Source: CBDFLD01 sp965249005 (lineage in GTDB: Bacteria > Acidobacteriota > UBA6911). From it: a DNA stretch of 64,000 nucleotides. Under the pieces are notes generated by a model, which was not told where the DNA came from, did not search any database, and was given only the letters and a program-made list of their open reading frames with translations. The translations under genes were made by a program, and so were the position numbers. Shown here piece after piece: positions 63,095 to 64,000 of the stretch; position 1 is the first letter of the stretch; each line of letters begins with the position of its first letter. The stretch covers positions 62,001 through 126,000 of the forward strand of contig CBDFLD010000008.1 of NCBI GenBank assembly GCA_965249005.1. The letters run 5' to 3'.

Positions 63095-63487
63095 TCAGAG
63101 TACGGCAATTGCTTCCATTTCGATCTCGTGCCCGAAGTACAGCTCCCCGCAGGGAATAATACTTCGGGCGGGCCGATGGTCGCCAAAGACTTTCGCCAGG
63201 GCTTCGTTCACCGGACCCCAGTGCTCCGCTCTGGTAATGAAGGCGGTAATCTTGACCACTTTCGAGAGATCGCTCCCGGCGGCCTGCAGTATCCCGGAAA
63301 TACCGTCAAGACAAGACTTCGTCTGTTCGGCAACCGTTCCCGGGTTGTCGCGATCGCCGCCGGGTTTGCTCCCCACCTGGCCGGAGACGTAAACCGTGCC
63401 TCCCGCAACGACGGCTTGCGAGTAGTGGCCACTCGGTTTGTTGGCCTTATCGGTTAGAACGAGTGTCAGTTGGGAATGAGTTTTCAT
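63095..63487 (-). CDS. ridA: RidA-family enamine/imine deaminase
   Basis: A 130-residue cytoplasmic protein of the YjgF/YER057c/UK114 family. Conserved elements are SGHYSQAVVAGGTVYVSGQV, NPGTVAEQTKSCLDGI, VVKITAFITR, and RPARSIIPCGELYFGHEIEM with the substrate-carboxylate-binding Arg. RidA hydrolyses 2-aminoacrylate and related enamines made by PLP dehydratases to 2-oxo acids, protecting PLP enzymes. Its place beside the D-serine-dehydratase-like gene suggests a direct partnership. The start ATG is at 63487, 65 bases after the end of the hydrolase gene upstream. Confidence 0.92.
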   Translation of the reverse strand: MKTHSQLTLVLTDKANKPSGHYSQAVVAGGTVYVSGQVGSKPGGDRDNPGTVAEQTKSCLDGISGILQAAGSDLSKVVKITAFITRAEHWGPVNEALAKVFGDHRPARSIIPCGELYFGHEIEMEAIAVL

Positions 63488-63552
63488 GCTTTCTTTGCTC
63501 CTTGGGAATGATTATGGACGGGGCATGACCGACAGGGCCGCCGATCAAGCCC

Positions 63553-64000
63553 TCACTGTGCTTGCAAGTGCTCGTCAAACCATCCGACAAGCGCACTCAT
63601 CTGGAACCGGCCTTGCTTTGTCGGTAACGACGAGTTTCTCAGGATCAGGGGAAGAACCCCGTGCGATCCGTTGGGAACGTGAACGAACCGGTGCGGGATC
63701 TGCTTCTCGGACAGCGCCGCAACCATGATCTCTGCCTGGCGAAACGGTACGGTCTCATCCTTGTCTCCGTGAATGATCAGAAATGGAGGATCACCGGGAG
63801 TCAGGTGATGAGTGGGCGACGCCTGCGCGTAGAGCTTGCCGGCCGATGCGTCCTGTCGAACACTGGGAATCGGTATCCCCATGAAGGAGGCAAGGAAGGT
63901 CGCTCCCTTTCCCTCGTCCATTTGGGACAACTCGAACGGCGCCGCCATGGCGACAACACATTGGACCTTGGCGCTTTGGCAGTTGACGGGATCCGGATCG
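63553..64000 (-). CDS. Alpha/beta hydrolase (BD-FAE/lipase-like), 5' end missing
   Basis: The C-terminal 148 residues of a hydrolase; the frame is open to the right edge (reading DPVNCQSAKVQCVVAMAAPF at its left-hand end), so the nucleophile elbow lies outside the window. The acid and base of the triad are visible: FLIIHGDKDETVPFRQAEIM with the Asp, and VHVPNGSHGVLPL with the His. The spacing fits the BD-FAE/acetyl-esterase group, often formamidases or esterases. It is the first visible gene of the minus-strand run hydrolase, RidA, D-serine dehydratase-like, ceramidase-like. Confidence 0.82.
   Translation of the reverse strand, partial: DPDPVNCQSAKVQCVVAMAAPFELSQMDEGKGATFLASFMGIPIPSVRQDASAGKLYAQASPTHHLTPGDPPFLIIHGDKDETVPFRQAEIMVAALSEKQIPHRFVHVPNGSHGVLPLILRNSSLPTKQGRFQMSALVGWFDEHLQAQ

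Overview
The window looks like a moderately GC-rich chromosomal segment of a heterotrophic Gram-negative bacterium, most likely an Acidobacteriota relative. The evidence is an Oar-like TonB receptor with an N-terminal carboxypeptidase-regulatory domain at the left edge, many exported hydrolases with signal peptides or lipoboxes, TolB-type propeller/amidohydrolase fusions and several DUF3604 proteins. The phylum is an inference; no rRNA or other marker gene is present. I found no tRNA, rRNA, CRISPR array or prophage.

Left part (1-15 kb): a truncated TonB receptor, then a lipoprotein GH78 alpha-L-rhamnosidase cut by an IS1380-type element. A co-directional run follows: a phosphotransferase, a DUF6285 protein, an ACT protein resembling archaeal DUF5612 proteins, a propeller-amidohydrolase, an unusual M19 dipeptidase and an exported M28 peptidase. 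Next (15-24.4 kb): a beta-hydroxyacid dehydrogenase, a frameshifted threonine-dehydratase-like PLP gene, a cytochrome P450, a PhoD-like phosphatase, and a membrane glycosyltransferase-like gene cut by a 2.0 kb IS1595 element that carries two unknown passenger genes.

Middle (24.4-41.9 kb): an aminotransferase / DUF3604 / M28 operon (the DUF3604 gene is frameshifted), a quinone-oxidoreductase-like gene with an IS256 element just upstream, a copper amine oxidase, and a heterotetrameric sarcosine oxidase operon (beta, delta, alpha, gamma) with an IS110 element between the beta and delta genes.

Right part (41.9-64 kb): an S9 peptidase, a broken D-aminoacylase-like gene fused to a LysM end, a small-protein/nucleotidyltransferase pair, a minus-strand operon of two DUF3604 proteins (one broken), a GH43-like lipoprotein and a CocE-type hydrolase, a third large DUF3604 protein, a strictosidine-synthase-like lactonase, a second aminotransferase, a ceramidase-like protein, a D-serine-dehydratase-like enzyme, RidA and a truncated alpha/beta hydrolase.

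Taken together the genes suggest scavenging of peptides, D-amino acids, methylated and primary amines and glycans outside the cytoplasm. A second theme is gene decay: four different IS families lie within about 36 kb, two genes are cut by clean insertions with target duplications, and four more reading frames are broken by small indels. Some of the indels lie in homopolymers and could be sequence errors.
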